Below, in pieces: positions 21,980 to 30,723 of a stretch of DNA of 32,012 nucleotides; positions within the stretch are counted from its first letter, which is position 1, and the number at the start of each line of letters is the position of its first letter. The translations under genes were made by a program, and so were the position numbers. The notes beneath the pieces are model-generated. The model did no database searches and was not told the origin of the DNA. It worked only from the letters and a program-made list of their open reading frames with translations. The stretch is taken from contig JAZOOT010000057.1 in the NCBI GenBank assembly GCA_045655165.1, positions 1 to 32,012 on the forward strand, written 5' to 3'. This stretch comes from SIG607 sp045655165 (GTDB lineage: Bacteria > Bacillota > Clostridia > Oscillospirales > Acutalibacteraceae).

Positions 21980-23449
21980 ATGAACTATTGTTTTTATGCT
22001 GATACAATTAAAGAAATTGAAGAAAAATTTTACAAAACAGCCGACTCATCTGATATTTTAATGGAACGAGCCGGCTTTGCTCTTTATGAAGAAATAAAAA
22101 GCGTGGCTAAAAAGGACAGTAAAATAACCGTTTTAACAGGCAGCGGTAATAACGGCGGCGACGGTTTTGTTGCAGCGCGGTTGTTAAACGAAAACGGCTA
22201 TTTTGTGGCAGTTTGCCAAATTTTTGCCCCAAAAACCGAACTTTGCAAACAAAAAAGCAATGATTATAAAGGCAAGGTTTTGCCTTTTAGCAAAGAATTG
22301 CTTTTTGGCTCTGATATTTTGGTTGACTGTGTTTTTGGTACGGGCTTTAAAGGCGATATAAGCAATGAAATTAAAGAAATTTTTAAGTGTTATAACAATT
22401 CAAGTGCCTTTAAAATTTCAGCCGATATTCCAAGCGGTCTTTTGTGTGATAGCGGTGAATTAAACATTGGCGCGGTATCAAGTGATATTACACTTACTTT
22501 TATTGGATATAAATATTGCCAACTGTTTTTTCCTTCTGCCGAAAACTGCGGTAAAGTAAAACTTTGCAAACTTGGTTTATGCGAAGATTTTTTGGGCAAA
22601 TACCAAAATTTTGGCAGTGTAATTAGCGGTGCAAAAATTAAAGAACGCAAAAGAAATTCCCACAAAGGCACTTTTGGTACCGCCACCCTAATTTGCGGAA
22701 GCGAGGGTATGGCGGGCGCTGCAGTACTAAGTGCCGAAGCGTGTTTGCGAAGCGGGGTGGGGCTTGCGCGTGTTGTGTGCCATAATTCAATTTACCCCGT
22801 TTTAACCAAATGTTTGCCCGAAGCACTTTTCTTGCCTTTGCCCCAAAAGGCAAACGAACTGAAAAGCGCAATAGAAAACAGCCAAAGCGTGTTAATTGGT
22901 TGCGGTTTATCTACTTCGACAGATGCAAAAGAACTGCTTAAAACCTGCTTAAATTTTGCAAATAAAACCCTTATTATTGATGCCGACGGCATAAATTTAC
23001 TGGCTGACAGCATAGAATTAGTTAAAGGCAGTAAAGCAGAAATAATTTTAACTCCTCACCCAAAGGAAATGGCGCGGTTATGCGGCGTAACGGTAAAGGA
23101 AATAGAAGAAAACCGTTTGCATTTTGCCAAAACTTTTGCAAAAGAGCAGGGTGTTACGGTGGTGCTTAAAGGCGCGGTAACTTTGGTGGCAACACCTAAC
23201 GGCAGTGTGTATTTTAACACTTTGGGCAACAGCGGTATGGCAACCGGCGGAAGCGGTGACGTGCTTTCGGGTATTTTGGTATCGCTTTGCGCGCAAGGGT
23301 ATAGTTTGGAAGACGCTGTAAAAAACGCCGTTGTTCTACACGCAAAAGCGGGGGATATAGCCAAAGAAAAACTGTGTGAGGAATCGCTTTTGGCAAGTGA
23401 TATTATTAAAAATCTTGCCGCTGCTTTTAATTTTTATAAGAAGCAGTGA
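21980..23449 (+). CDS. nnrDE: Bifunctional NAD(P)H-hydrate epimerase/ADP-dependent dehydratase
   Basis: Repairs damaged nicotinamide cofactors. The N-terminal YjeF domain (about 1-205) epimerises NAD(P)HX, and the C-terminal ribokinase-like domain (about 215-485) dehydrates it back to NAD(P)H using ADP. Visible marks are LMERAG near residue 30, the GSGNNGGDGFVAARLL nucleotide loop at about 53-68, and in the second domain GSEGMAGAAVLSA and the catalytic GNSGMATGGSGDVLSG near 418-433. The ATG at 21980 is chosen over one at 21965 because the distance to LMERAG then fits the family, and the longer form would overlap the previous gene. The lipoprotein gene begins five bases after its stop. Confidence 0.93.
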   Translation: MNYCFYADTIKEIEEKFYKTADSSDILMERAGFALYEEIKSVAKKDSKITVLTGSGNNGGDGFVAARLLNENGYFVAVCQIFAPKTELCKQKSNDYKGKVLPFSKELLFGSDILVDCVFGTGFKGDISNEIKEIFKCYNNSSAFKISADIPSGLLCDSGELNIGAVSSDITLTFIGYKYCQLFFPSAENCGKVKLCKLGLCEDFLGKYQNFGSVISGAKIKERKRNSHKGTFGTATLICGSEGMAGAAVLSAEACLRSGVGLARVVCHNSIYPVLTKCLPEALFLPLPQKANELKSAIENSQSVLIGCGLSTSTDAKELLKTCLNFANKTLIIDADGINLLADSIELVKGSKAEIILTPHPKEMARLCGVTVKEIEENRLHFAKTFAKEQGVTVVLKGAVTLVATPNGSVYFNTLGNSGMATGGSGDVLSGILVSLCAQGYSLEDAVKNAVVLHAKAGDIAKEKLCEESLLASDIIKNLAAAFNFYKKQ

Positions 23450-23453
23450 TATT

Positions 23454-23948
23454 ATGAAGAAAATTATATGCGTTTTTGTGTGTTTGTTTTTGCTATGCGG
23501 CTGCACGGGTAAAACTGTGGGCGTAAAGGTTGTAACAAAAGGTATTACCGCAAAAGCGAATATATATTATTACGGCAAGGAATACGAATGTAATATAAAT
23601 GCAAATCAAAACGGCGAAGTTAGTTTTTTAATTACAAAACCAAAAAACCTTAAAGATTTTACAATAACCTTTAAAGGCGATGAAGTTTTTGCTAAATATA
23701 AGGGCTTAAACTATTCGCCGTCGCTTTCTGCCATTGATTACGGCGGGGCTTTAAAGGAAATTTACGGTGTTATAAGTTATTTGCAAAACAATGATTATAC
23801 CGTTATGAAAAAAAGCGAAGGTTATTTTGTAAAAGGGAAAACAGGTGAAAACAACTTTTGCTTATATGTAACCGAAGCGGGGCTTCCGCTTAATATTGTT
23901 TATGAAAAAGACAGCTTTTACGTTGTTTTCAGCGAGGTTTCGTTGTAA
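23454..23948 (+). CDS. Putative lipoprotein of unknown function
   Basis: This 164-residue protein has a signal peptide and a lipobox ending LCGC (Cys17), so it should be anchored outside the cell membrane. The frame is open further upstream within nnrDE, but the ATG at 23454, which gives KKIICVFVCLFLL as signal peptide, is clearly the start. The mature part is rich in beta-strand patterns (ANIYYYGKEYECNI, then VSFLITKP and DFTITFKG). The size and pattern recall LolA/LppX-type hydrophobic-pocket folds, but no motif proves this. It lies five bases after nnrDE and is the last gene of that operon. A terminator follows. Confidence 0.7.
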   Translation: MKKIICVFVCLFLLCGCTGKTVGVKVVTKGITAKANIYYYGKEYECNINANQNGEVSFLITKPKNLKDFTITFKGDEVFAKYKGLNYSPSLSAIDYGGALKEIYGVISYLQNNDYTVMKKSEGYFVKGKTGENNFCLYVTEAGLPLNIVYEKDSFYVVFSEVSL

Positions 23949-23953
23949 AGTAT

Positions 23954-23980
23954 GCCCTTTTTTAAAAAAAGGGCTTTTTT
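23954..23980 (+). terminator. Intrinsic terminator after the lipoprotein gene
   Basis: GCCCTTTTTT and AAAAAAAGGGC form a stem with almost no loop beyond the A/T centre, followed by TTTTTTA. It closes the 21463-23948 operon. Confidence 0.8.
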
Positions 23981-24015
23981 ATTTATATTTTATATAAATA
24001 ATTTAAAAAATATTG

Positions 24016-24044
24016 TTTACAATAGGGCAAAAAAGTGGTAAAAT
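24016..24044 (+). promoter_or_regulatory. Promoter of the pyruvate:ferredoxin oxidoreductase gene
   Basis: TTTACA (24016-24021), a 17-base spacer and TAAAAT (24039-24044), with an extended -10 TG at 24036-24037. The leader before the ATG is about 67 bases. The nfnAB promoter at 30690-30718 has the same -35 hexamer. Confidence 0.75.
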
Positions 24045-24117
24045 AAATTGCGTAAGTGTGTTTGTTTTATTTTTAACAATCTACGGACAAAAATTTTTTG
24101 AAAGGGGATTTATTCCT

Positions 24118-27100
24118 ATGGCCAGAAAGTTTAAAACTATGGACGGTAATAACGCTGCCGCTTATGTGTCTTATGCGTTTACAGAGGTAGCAGGTATCTA
24201 CCCAATTACTCCGTCCAGCCCAATGGCAGACTACACAGACCAGTGGTCAGCACAGGGCGTTAAAAACATTTTCGGCACAACAGTAAACGTTGTCGAAATG
24301 CAGTCAGAAGCAGGTGCTTCGGGTACCGTTCACGGTTCTTTAGCAGCAGGTGCTTTAACCACAACCTACACCGCATCTCAGGGTCTTCTTTTAATGATTC
24401 CTAACATGTATAAAATTGCCGGTGAATTATTGCCTTGCGTATTCCATGTGTCGGCTCGTTGCGTTGCCTCTCATGCTCTTAACATCTTCGGCGACCATTC
24501 CGACGTTTACGCTTGCCGTCAAACCGGTTTTGCAATGCTTGCAGAAACCAATACCCAAGAAGTTATGGATTTAGGTGCAGTTGCCCACCTTGCTTCTATT
24601 GAAAGCAGAGTTCCGTTCTTAAACTTCTTCGACGGTTTCCGTACTTCTCACGAAATTCAAAAGGTACAAGCATGGGATTATGCTGACCTTAAAGAAATGT
24701 GCAATATGGATGCAGTTGATGCATTCCGCAAACGCGCACTTAACCCCGAACGCCCCGTAATGCGCGGTTCTCACGAAAACGGCGATATTTTCTTCCAGCA
24801 CAGAGAAGCTTGTAACAAGTATTACGATGCAGTTCCTGCCATTGTTGAAAAATATATGGACAAGGTTAACGCAAAAATCGGTACCGATTACAAACTCTTT
24901 AACTACTACGGCGCACCCGATGCTGACCGCGTAATTATTGCAATGGGCTCTATTTGCGACGTTGCAGAAGAAGTTATTGACTATATGTTAGCAGCAGGCG
25001 AAAAGGTTGGTCTTGTTAAAGTTCGCCTTTACCGTCCTTTCGCAAGCGAAAAACTTGCAGAAGCAATTCCTGCTACTGTTAAGAAAATTGCTGTGTTAGA
25101 CCGTACAAAAGAACCCGGTTCTATTGGTGAACCGTTGTTTATGGATGTTGTTGCTGCTTTGGCTGCAACAGGCAGAAAAATAGATACAGTTGTTGGCGGC
25201 CGTTACGGTCTTGGTTCTAAAGATACACCTCCTTCAAGCATTTTTGCAGTATACGATGAACTTAAGAAAGATGCTCCTAAAGCTCAGTTCACCATTGGTA
25301 TTACCGATGACGTAACCAACCTTTCCTTAGAAGAAAAACCCGCACCCAACACCGCAGCAGAAGGCACTATTGAATGTAAATTCTGGGGTCTTGGCGGTGA
25401 CGGTACCGTTGGTGCTAATAAAGACTCTATTAAAATTATTGGTGACCACACCGATAAATATGTTCAGGCATACTTCCAGTACGACTCTAAGAAAACCGGC
25501 GGTATTACAATTTCTCACCTCCGTTTTGGCGATAAACCCATTAAGAGCCCGTACTACATTAACAAGGCAGACTTCGTTGCTTGCCATAACCCCTCTTATG
25601 TAATTAAGGGTTATAAAATGGTTAACGACGTTAAACCCGGCGGTGTATTCTTAATTAACTGCCAGTGGACACCCGAAGAATTAAGCCAGCATATGCCTGC
25701 CGAAGCAAAACGTTATATTGCTAATAATAACGTTCAGCTTTACACTGTTAACGCTATTGACCTTGCTGCCGAAATCGGCCTTGGCAAACGTACCAACACT
25801 GTTTTACAGTCGGCATTCTTTGCACTCTCAGGCGTTCTTCCCCAAGAAGAAGCTATCGGCTATATGAAAGAAAAAGCCCAGAAGTTCATGAAGAAGGGTA
25901 AAGAAATTGTTGAAATGAACGAAAAGGCAATTGATGCAGGTGCAACTGCTTTCGTTAAGATTGACGTTCCTGCTGATTGGGCTAATGCTGAAGATACTTG
26001 TGAAAATGCTGCAACCGAAGGCGCATCTAAACTTGAAAAAATGGTTGAAGGCATTATGAAACCTGTTGCTTTAATGAATGGCGACAGTTTGCCGGTTTCT
26101 GCATTTATGGACCACGCCGACGGTACATTTGAACAGGGTGCTTCCGCATTTGAAAAACGCGGTGTTGCCGTTATGGTTCCTGTTTGGAATCAAGACACCT
26201 GTGTAAAATGTAATAAGTGCGCATTTGTTTGTCCTCATGCAACAATTCGTCCTTTTGCTATGACCGAAGAAGAAGTTGCTAATGCTCCTGCTAATATGCG
26301 TGTTAGCGAAAAACCGGTTATTAAAACCGACTACAAATACACAATGGCTGTATCTCCTCTTGACTGTATGGGTTGCGGTGTTTGCGTTGGCGTATGTCCC
26401 ACAAATTCTCTTACAATGGTATCCCGTGAAAGCCAAGAAGACCAACAGGCAGTATTTGATTACTGTGTTGCTAATGTTACCGAAAAAGAAGGCGTTGCAA
26501 ACGATGCAAACGTAATTTCTTCTCAGTACAAGAAACCGTTGCTTGAATTCTCGGGCTCTTGCGCAGGTTGTGCAGAAACTGCATACGCTCGCTTGGTAAC
26601 TCAACTCTTTGGCGATAGAATGTATATCTCTAACGCTACAGGTTGTTCTTCAATTTGGGGCGGTCCTGCTGCAACATCGCCTTACACCGTTAATAATAAG
26701 GGTCAGGGTCCTGCTTGGGCTAACTCGCTCTTTGAAGATAACGCTGAACACGGCCTTGGTATGTACTTGGGTCAAAAAGCAATCCGTGACCGTCTTATTG
26801 CTGAAGTTAAAGAAATTGCTGTATCTGATAAAGCTGCTGCCGAAGTTAAAGCTGCTGCTGAAGAATACCTTGCAACAGTTAACGACGGTAAAGCAAATGC
26901 CGAAAAAGCAAACGCTTTGGTTGAAGCAATTAAAGCAAACGGTCCTTGCTGTGAACTTTGCGAAGACGTATTGGCTAATGCTGAATTCCTTGCTAAGAAA
27001 TCCGTTTGGATTTTCGGTGGCGACGGTTGGGCATACGATATTGGCTTCGGCGGTCTTGACCACGTATTGGCTTCGGGCAACGACGTAAACGTAATGGTAT

Positions 27101-27654
27101 TCGATACCGAAGTTTACTCTAACACCGGCGGTCAGGCATCTAAGGCATCTCAAATTGGCCAGGTTGCTCAGTTTGCTGCTGCAGGTAAAGCAATCGCTAA
27201 GAAGAGTCTTGCTGAAATTGCAATGTCTTACGGCTACATTTACGTTGCTCAGGTTGCTATGGGCGCTGACCAAAATCAAACCCTTAAAGCAATTAAAGAA
27301 GCAGAAGCATACAATGGTCCTTCACTTGTTATCTGCTACTCGCCTTGCGAAATGCATTCAATTAAGGGCGGTATGGTAAATTGCCAGAAAGAAATGAAGA
27401 AGGCAGTTGACTGCGGTTACTGGAATATGTTCCGCTTCAACCCTGCTCTTAAAGCAGAAGGCAAAAACCCCTTCACTCTTGACAGCAAACCTGCTACCGG
27501 CGATTATAAAGACTTCCTCTTGGGCGAAGCTCGTTACTCCGCTCTTACACGTTCCTTCCCCGAACGCGCAGAAGAACTCTTTGCACAAGCCGAAGAAAGA
27601 GCAAAAGCTTCAAGAGCACATCTTGAAAAACTTGTTGAACTTTACGGCAAATAA
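24118..27654 (+). CDS. nifJ: Pyruvate:ferredoxin (flavodoxin) oxidoreductase
   Basis: Oxidises pyruvate with CoA to acetyl-CoA and CO2 and reduces ferredoxin, the central energy step of anaerobic fermentation. The 1178-residue single chain has all fused domains of the homodimeric enzyme: the pyrimidine-binding domain (AGIYPITPSSPMAD near 23-36), the TKC domain II, the gamma domain (about 415-630), a two-cluster ferredoxin domain (CVKCNKC near 694 and CMGCGVC near 750, each with a following Cys-Pro), and the TPP domain. The TPP domain holds the proximal cluster Cys pair (GSCAGCAE near 813), and FGGDGWAYDIG and SNTGGQ. The ATG at 24118 with GAAAGGGGA upstream is preferred to the open frame from 24013, which runs through the promoter. 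Codon choice leans to GCT, TCT, CTC and AAG more than in neighbouring genes, consistent with very high expression. Confidence 0.98.
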   Translation: MARKFKTMDGNNAAAYVSYAFTEVAGIYPITPSSPMADYTDQWSAQGVKNIFGTTVNVVEMQSEAGASGTVHGSLAAGALTTTYTASQGLLLMIPNMYKIAGELLPCVFHVSARCVASHALNIFGDHSDVYACRQTGFAMLAETNTQEVMDLGAVAHLASIESRVPFLNFFDGFRTSHEIQKVQAWDYADLKEMCNMDAVDAFRKRALNPERPVMRGSHENGDIFFQHREACNKYYDAVPAIVEKYMDKVNAKIGTDYKLFNYYGAPDADRVIIAMGSICDVAEEVIDYMLAAGEKVGLVKVRLYRPFASEKLAEAIPATVKKIAVLDRTKEPGSIGEPLFMDVVAALAATGRKIDTVVGGRYGLGSKDTPPSSIFAVYDELKKDAPKAQFTIGITDDVTNLSLEEKPAPNTAAEGTIECKFWGLGGDGTVGANKDSIKIIGDHTDKYVQAYFQYDSKKTGGITISHLRFGDKPIKSPYYINKADFVACHNPSYVIKGYKMVNDVKPGGVFLINCQWTPEELSQHMPAEAKRYIANNNVQLYTVNAIDLAAEIGLGKRTNTVLQSAFFALSGVLPQEEAIGYMKEKAQKFMKKGKEIVEMNEKAIDAGATAFVKIDVPADWANAEDTCENAATEGASKLEKMVEGIMKPVALMNGDSLPVSAFMDHADGTFEQGASAFEKRGVAVMVPVWNQDTCVKCNKCAFVCPHATIRPFAMTEEEVANAPANMRVSEKPVIKTDYKYTMAVSPLDCMGCGVCVGVCPTNSLTMVSRESQEDQQAVFDYCVANVTEKEGVANDANVISSQYKKPLLEFSGSCAGCAETAYARLVTQLFGDRMYISNATGCSSIWGGPAATSPYTVNNKGQGPAWANSLFEDNAEHGLGMYLGQKAIRDRLIAEVKEIAVSDKAAAEVKAAAEEYLATVNDGKANAEKANALVEAIKANGPCCELCEDVLANAEFLAKKSVWIFGGDGWAYDIGFGGLDHVLASGNDVNVMVFDTEVYSNTGGQASKASQIGQVAQFAAAGKAIAKKSLAEIAMSYGYIYVAQVAMGADQNQTLKAIKEAEAYNGPSLVICYSPCEMHSIKGGMVNCQKEMKKAVDCGYWNMFRFNPALKAEGKNPFTLDSKPATGDYKDFLLGEARYSALTRSFPERAEELFAQAEERAKASRAHLEKLVELYGK

Positions 27655-27666
27655 TAAAAGAACAAA

Positions 27667-27698
27667 AACCACCGAGAGGAATCTCGGTGGTTTTTTTA
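27667..27698. terminator. Bidirectional terminator between nifJ and ung
   Basis: AACCACCGAGA and TCTCGGTGGTT form an 11-bp stem with a GGAA tetraloop, flanked by A-rich and T-rich runs. It serves both convergent transcripts. Confidence 0.92.
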
Positions 27699-27700
27699 TT

Positions 27701-28369
27701 TTATTCAATTTGCCAATCAATTGGCTTAAGCCCGTTTTTAATAAGTAGTTCGTTGGTTTTTGAAAAGTGCCTGCAACCCAAAAAACCGCGGTAAGCCGAA
27801 AGCGGGCTTGGGTGGGGGCAACAAAGTTTTATGTGTATTGGGTTGGTTATAATTTGTGCCTTTTGCCTTGCGGGTGAGCCCCAAAGCAAAAACACAACAG
27901 GGGTTTCCTTTTTGTCAAGTTCGCTTATAACGCGGTCGGTAAACTGTTCCCAACCCATACCCTTGTGGGAATTTGCTTCGCCACGCCGTACCGTTAAAAC
28001 AGCATTAAGCATTAACACACCCTGTTCTGCCCATTTTAAAAGCTCTCCGTGGTTTGGTATTTTAAAGCCAATATCTTCGTGAAGTTCTTTGTAAATGTTT
28101 ACGAGCGATGGCGGTGGCTGAACACCCTTTAAAACCGAAAAGCAAAGCCCGTGGGCTTGGTTTGGTTCGTGGTAGGGGTCTTGCCCTAAAATAACCACCT
28201 TTGTATCTTTAAACGAACAAGTTTTAAGGGCAGTAAAAATATTTTCCATATTAGGATAAATAGTTTTTGTGCGGTATTCTTCTTTTAAAAACTGCCTTAA
28301 CTGTTTATAGTACGGCATGTTAAATTCATCACTTAAAATACCGTCCCAGTCATTACCTAAATTCACCAT
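27701..28369 (-). CDS. ung: Uracil-DNA glycosylase, family 1
   Basis: Removes uracil from DNA to start base excision repair. The 222-residue protein has the water-activating motif GQDPYH at 62-67 (Asp64), a Leu-loop motif HPSPLSA at 186-192 (His186) and QPPPSLVNI near 84-92, all as in Ung. Length is normal. The ATG at 28369 is preceded by AAAGGAC inside the end of nfnB, and the gap between the two genes is seven bases. It is therefore the last gene of the nfnA-nfnB-ung transcript. DNA repair downstream of a redox enzyme has no obvious functional logic. Confidence 0.97.
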   Translation of the reverse strand: MVNLGNDWDGILSDEFNMPYYKQLRQFLKEEYRTKTIYPNMENIFTALKTCSFKDTKVVILGQDPYHEPNQAHGLCFSVLKGVQPPPSLVNIYKELHEDIGFKIPNHGELLKWAEQGVLMLNAVLTVRRGEANSHKGMGWEQFTDRVISELDKKETPVVFLLWGSPARQKAQIITNPIHIKLCCPHPSPLSAYRGFLGCRHFSKTNELLIKNGLKPIDWQIE

Positions 28370-28376
28370 AACATTT

Positions 28377-29798
28377 TTAGTTGTCCTTTAAGTATTCATC
28401 AATTGCTTTTGCGGCGGTTTTGCCTGCACCCATTGCCGAAATAACGGTAGCGGCGCCTGTTACTGCGTCACCGCCCGCATAAACACCAACTTTGCTTGTG
28501 GCGCCTGTGTCTTCGTTTACAATAATACCGCCGCGGCGGTTTACTTCTAAGCCATCTGTTGTTGATTTTATAAGTGGATTGGGTGAAGTACCAATAGAAA
28601 TAATAACTGTGTCAACAGGGAGTTCAAATTCACTGTTTGGTATTTCTACTGGTCGGCGTCTGCCGTTTTCATCTTCCGCCCCAAGTTCCATTTTAATACA
28701 GCGAATACCTGTAACAAAACCGTTTTTCATATCACGCGGGTTGTCTTTGTTGTTATACCCCAAAATTTCTACGGGGTTCTTAAGCAAAAGAAATTCAATG
28801 CCTTCTTCTTTCGCGTGTTCAACCTCTTCTTTACGGGCAGGTAATTCTTCCATAGACCTGCGGTAAACAATGTAAACCTTTTCGGCACCAAGGCGCAAAG
28901 CGGTACGCGCCGCGTCCATTGCAACATTGCCGCCGCCAACAACCGCCACCTTGCCGCCTTTCATAACAGGTGTAGCCGAGTTTTCTTTGTATGCCTTCAT
29001 AAGGTTGCTTCGGGTTAAAAATTCGTTTGCCGAATAAACGCCGTTTAATTCTTCACCGGGTATACCCATAAAGTTTGGGAGCCCTGCGCCCGAGCCAATA
29101 AATACGGCTTGGTAACCCTCATCAAACAACTCATCAACAGTTATGGTTTTGCCAATAACAACATTTGTTTGAATATCTACGCCAAGTGCTTTAAGGTTTT
29201 CAACCTCTTTTTTTACAATTTCTTTGGGCAAACGAAATTCGGGTATGCCGTAAACCAAAACCCCGCCTGCGGTGTGAAACGCTTCAAAAACAGTAACCGA
29301 ATAACCGTTTCGCGCTAAATCGCCCGCGCAGGTAAGCCCTGCAGGGCCGCTGCCAATAACGGCAACCTTTTTGCCGTTGCTGTCATACTTTTGCGGTGTA
29401 TTGTTACTGTGTGCATTGTGCCAGTCAGCCACAAAGCGTTCCAAACGGCCAATACCAACCGGCTCGCCCTTAATACCGCGCACACACTTTGCTTCGCACT
29501 GTGTTTCTTGTGGGCAAACTCTGCCACAAACGGCAGGTAGCGAAGAAGATTTTGCGATAACTTGGTACGCGCCCTCAAAATCACATTCCTTAATTTTAGA
29601 AATAAACTCGGGGATATGTATATTAACAGGGCAACCGCTAACGCAAGGCATATTTTTGCAGTCAAGACAGCGAAGCGCTTCGTTTAGTGCAGTTTCTTCG
29701 CTGTAACCAAGCGCAACTTCACTAAAGTTAGTTGCCCTAACTTTTGGCTCTTGCGTGGGCATTTCATTCTTTTTTAAATTCATATTGGGTTTTTGCAT
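28377..29798 (-). CDS. nfnB: NADH-dependent ferredoxin:NADP+ oxidoreductase, large subunit (GltA-like)
   Basis: This 473-residue flavoprotein is homologous to the glutamate synthase small subunit. It has two N-terminal [4Fe-4S] sites (Cys44, 47, 52, 56 and Cys91, 95, 101, 105), an FAD-binding GSGPAG at 149-154, an NADPH-binding GGGNVAMDAARTA near 290, and a C-terminal GGDAVTGAATV flavin motif. The one-base gap to the NfnA-like gene identifies it as the large subunit of the bifurcating transhydrogenase NfnAB rather than GltD. The complex couples NADH and reduced ferredoxin oxidation to reduction of two NADP+. A large glutamate synthase subunit is absent. Database annotation is often gltA or gltD. 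GAGG lies 11 bases before the ATG. Confidence 0.92.
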   Translation of the reverse strand: MQKPNMNLKKNEMPTQEPKVRATNFSEVALGYSEETALNEALRCLDCKNMPCVSGCPVNIHIPEFISKIKECDFEGAYQVIAKSSSLPAVCGRVCPQETQCEAKCVRGIKGEPVGIGRLERFVADWHNAHSNNTPQKYDSNGKKVAVIGSGPAGLTCAGDLARNGYSVTVFEAFHTAGGVLVYGIPEFRLPKEIVKKEVENLKALGVDIQTNVVIGKTITVDELFDEGYQAVFIGSGAGLPNFMGIPGEELNGVYSANEFLTRSNLMKAYKENSATPVMKGGKVAVVGGGNVAMDAARTALRLGAEKVYIVYRRSMEELPARKEEVEHAKEEGIEFLLLKNPVEILGYNNKDNPRDMKNGFVTGIRCIKMELGAEDENGRRRPVEIPNSEFELPVDTVIISIGTSPNPLIKSTTDGLEVNRRGGIIVNEDTGATSKVGVYAGGDAVTGAATVISAMGAGKTAAKAIDEYLKDN

Positions 29799-29799
29799 T

Positions 29800-30657
29800 T
29801 TATTTTACCTCTTGTTTTGCCAATAAGTTGCAGGTGGCATCATATGCTTTTCTTTCGTGTTCTTTGTACATAGCACCGCGCTTCATTGCTTCGTCAAAAT
29901 CAACCTGATAACCGTTAAAATCGGGTCCGTCAACACAAGCAAATTTTGTAACGCGTTTGCCGTCAATGTTTAAAGATAATCGGCAGCCGCCGCACATACC
30001 TGTTCCGTCAATCATAATTGGGTTCATTGAAACAGTACAGGGAATACCTGTGGGTTTTACGGTAAGTGTTAGAAACTTCATCATAATAAGCGGACCAATG
30101 GTTATAACTTCATCAAAAGTTTCGCCGGCTTCAAACATTTCATTAAGCGGCACACAAACGTTACCTTGCCTGCCGTAAGAACCGTCGTCGGTCATAACAA
30201 CTAACTTTTCACTGGCGTCTTTAAATTCATTTTCCAAAATAACAAGGTCTTTGTTTCTAAAACCAATTACCGAAGTAACGCTTGCACCTTGTTCTTTAAG
30301 CGCCTGTGCCAAAGGAAGCGCAATAGCGCAACCAACACCGCCGCCAACAATGCACACCTTTTTAAGTCCGTCAAGGCGCGAAGGCGTGCCTAAAGGCCCA
30401 ACAAAGTCAGAAATACAGTCGTTTTCGTTTAAGGTATTTAAAAGTGTGGTAGTTGCGCCCACAACCTGAAAAATTATGGTAATGGTACCGTTTTCGCGGT
30501 CGTATCCTGCAACGGTAAGGGGAATACGCTCGCCCTCGTCGTTAACGCGCAAAATTATAAACTGCCCCGGCAGTGCCTTTTTGGCAACAAGCGGAGCGTA
30601 AATTTCCATTTTTGTAACGGTAGGATTTAAAATTTCCTTTTTAACAATTCTATACAT
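29800..30657 (-). CDS. nfnA: NADH-dependent ferredoxin:NADP+ oxidoreductase, small subunit
   Basis: A 285-residue ferredoxin-NADP reductase-like protein, also called sulfide dehydrogenase beta or dihydroorotate-dehydrogenase electron-transfer-like. RIPLTVAGYD near 44-53 is the FAD-binding motif, GGGVGCAIALPLAQ near 103-116 the NAD-binding motif, and the C-terminal MCGGCR with a later FACVDGP supplies [2Fe-2S] ligands. The ATG at 30657 is chosen because AAGGGGC lies eight bases upstream; the frame is open 11 codons further, but those would overlap the leader and promoter -10. Together with nfnB it forms the Nfn complex. In this genome Nfn would turn ferredoxin reduced by PFOR into NADPH for biosynthesis. 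Confidence 0.93.
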   Translation of the reverse strand: MYRIVKKEILNPTVTKMEIYAPLVAKKALPGQFIILRVNDEGERIPLTVAGYDRENGTITIIFQVVGATTTLLNTLNENDCISDFVGPLGTPSRLDGLKKVCIVGGGVGCAIALPLAQALKEQGASVTSVIGFRNKDLVILENEFKDASEKLVVMTDDGSYGRQGNVCVPLNEMFEAGETFDEVITIGPLIMMKFLTLTVKPTGIPCTVSMNPIMIDGTGMCGGCRLSLNIDGKRVTKFACVDGPDFNGYQVDFDEAMKRGAMYKEHERKAYDATCNLLAKQEVK

Positions 30658-30689
30658 TATAAATGCCCCTTGTAAAAAATCATAACACA

Positions 30690-30718
30690 ATTATATTACA
30701 AAACATTTTGCTTGTAAA
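30690..30718 (-). promoter_or_regulatory. Promoter of nfnA-nfnB-ung
   Basis: On the minus strand, TTTACA (30718-30713), a 17-base spacer and TATAAT (30695-30690). It lies directly after the stop of the GNAT gene, with no hairpin between, so read-through from upstream is also possible. Confidence 0.8.
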
Positions 30719-30723
30719 TATCT

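Noticed and set aside
23376..23453. 26-codon upstream extension of the lipoprotein gene
   Set aside because: It lies inside nnrDE and would bury the obvious signal peptide starting at the ATG at 23454.
24013..24117. 35-codon N-terminal extension of PFOR
   Set aside because: It would run through the predicted -35/-10 and has no ribosome site. MARKFKTMDGNNAAAYV is the normal PFOR start.
26071..27279. Long minus-strand open frames (177 and 209 codons) inside nifJ
   Set aside because: They lie opposite strongly codon-biased nifJ sequence; their Cys/Phe/Asn-rich composition is what that bias produces on the other strand.
28377..29798. Glutamate synthase small subunit as the function of the GltA-like protein
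   Set aside because: No large glutamate synthase subunit is present, and the gene is one base from an NfnA-type subunit, so the Nfn transhydrogenase is the better reading.
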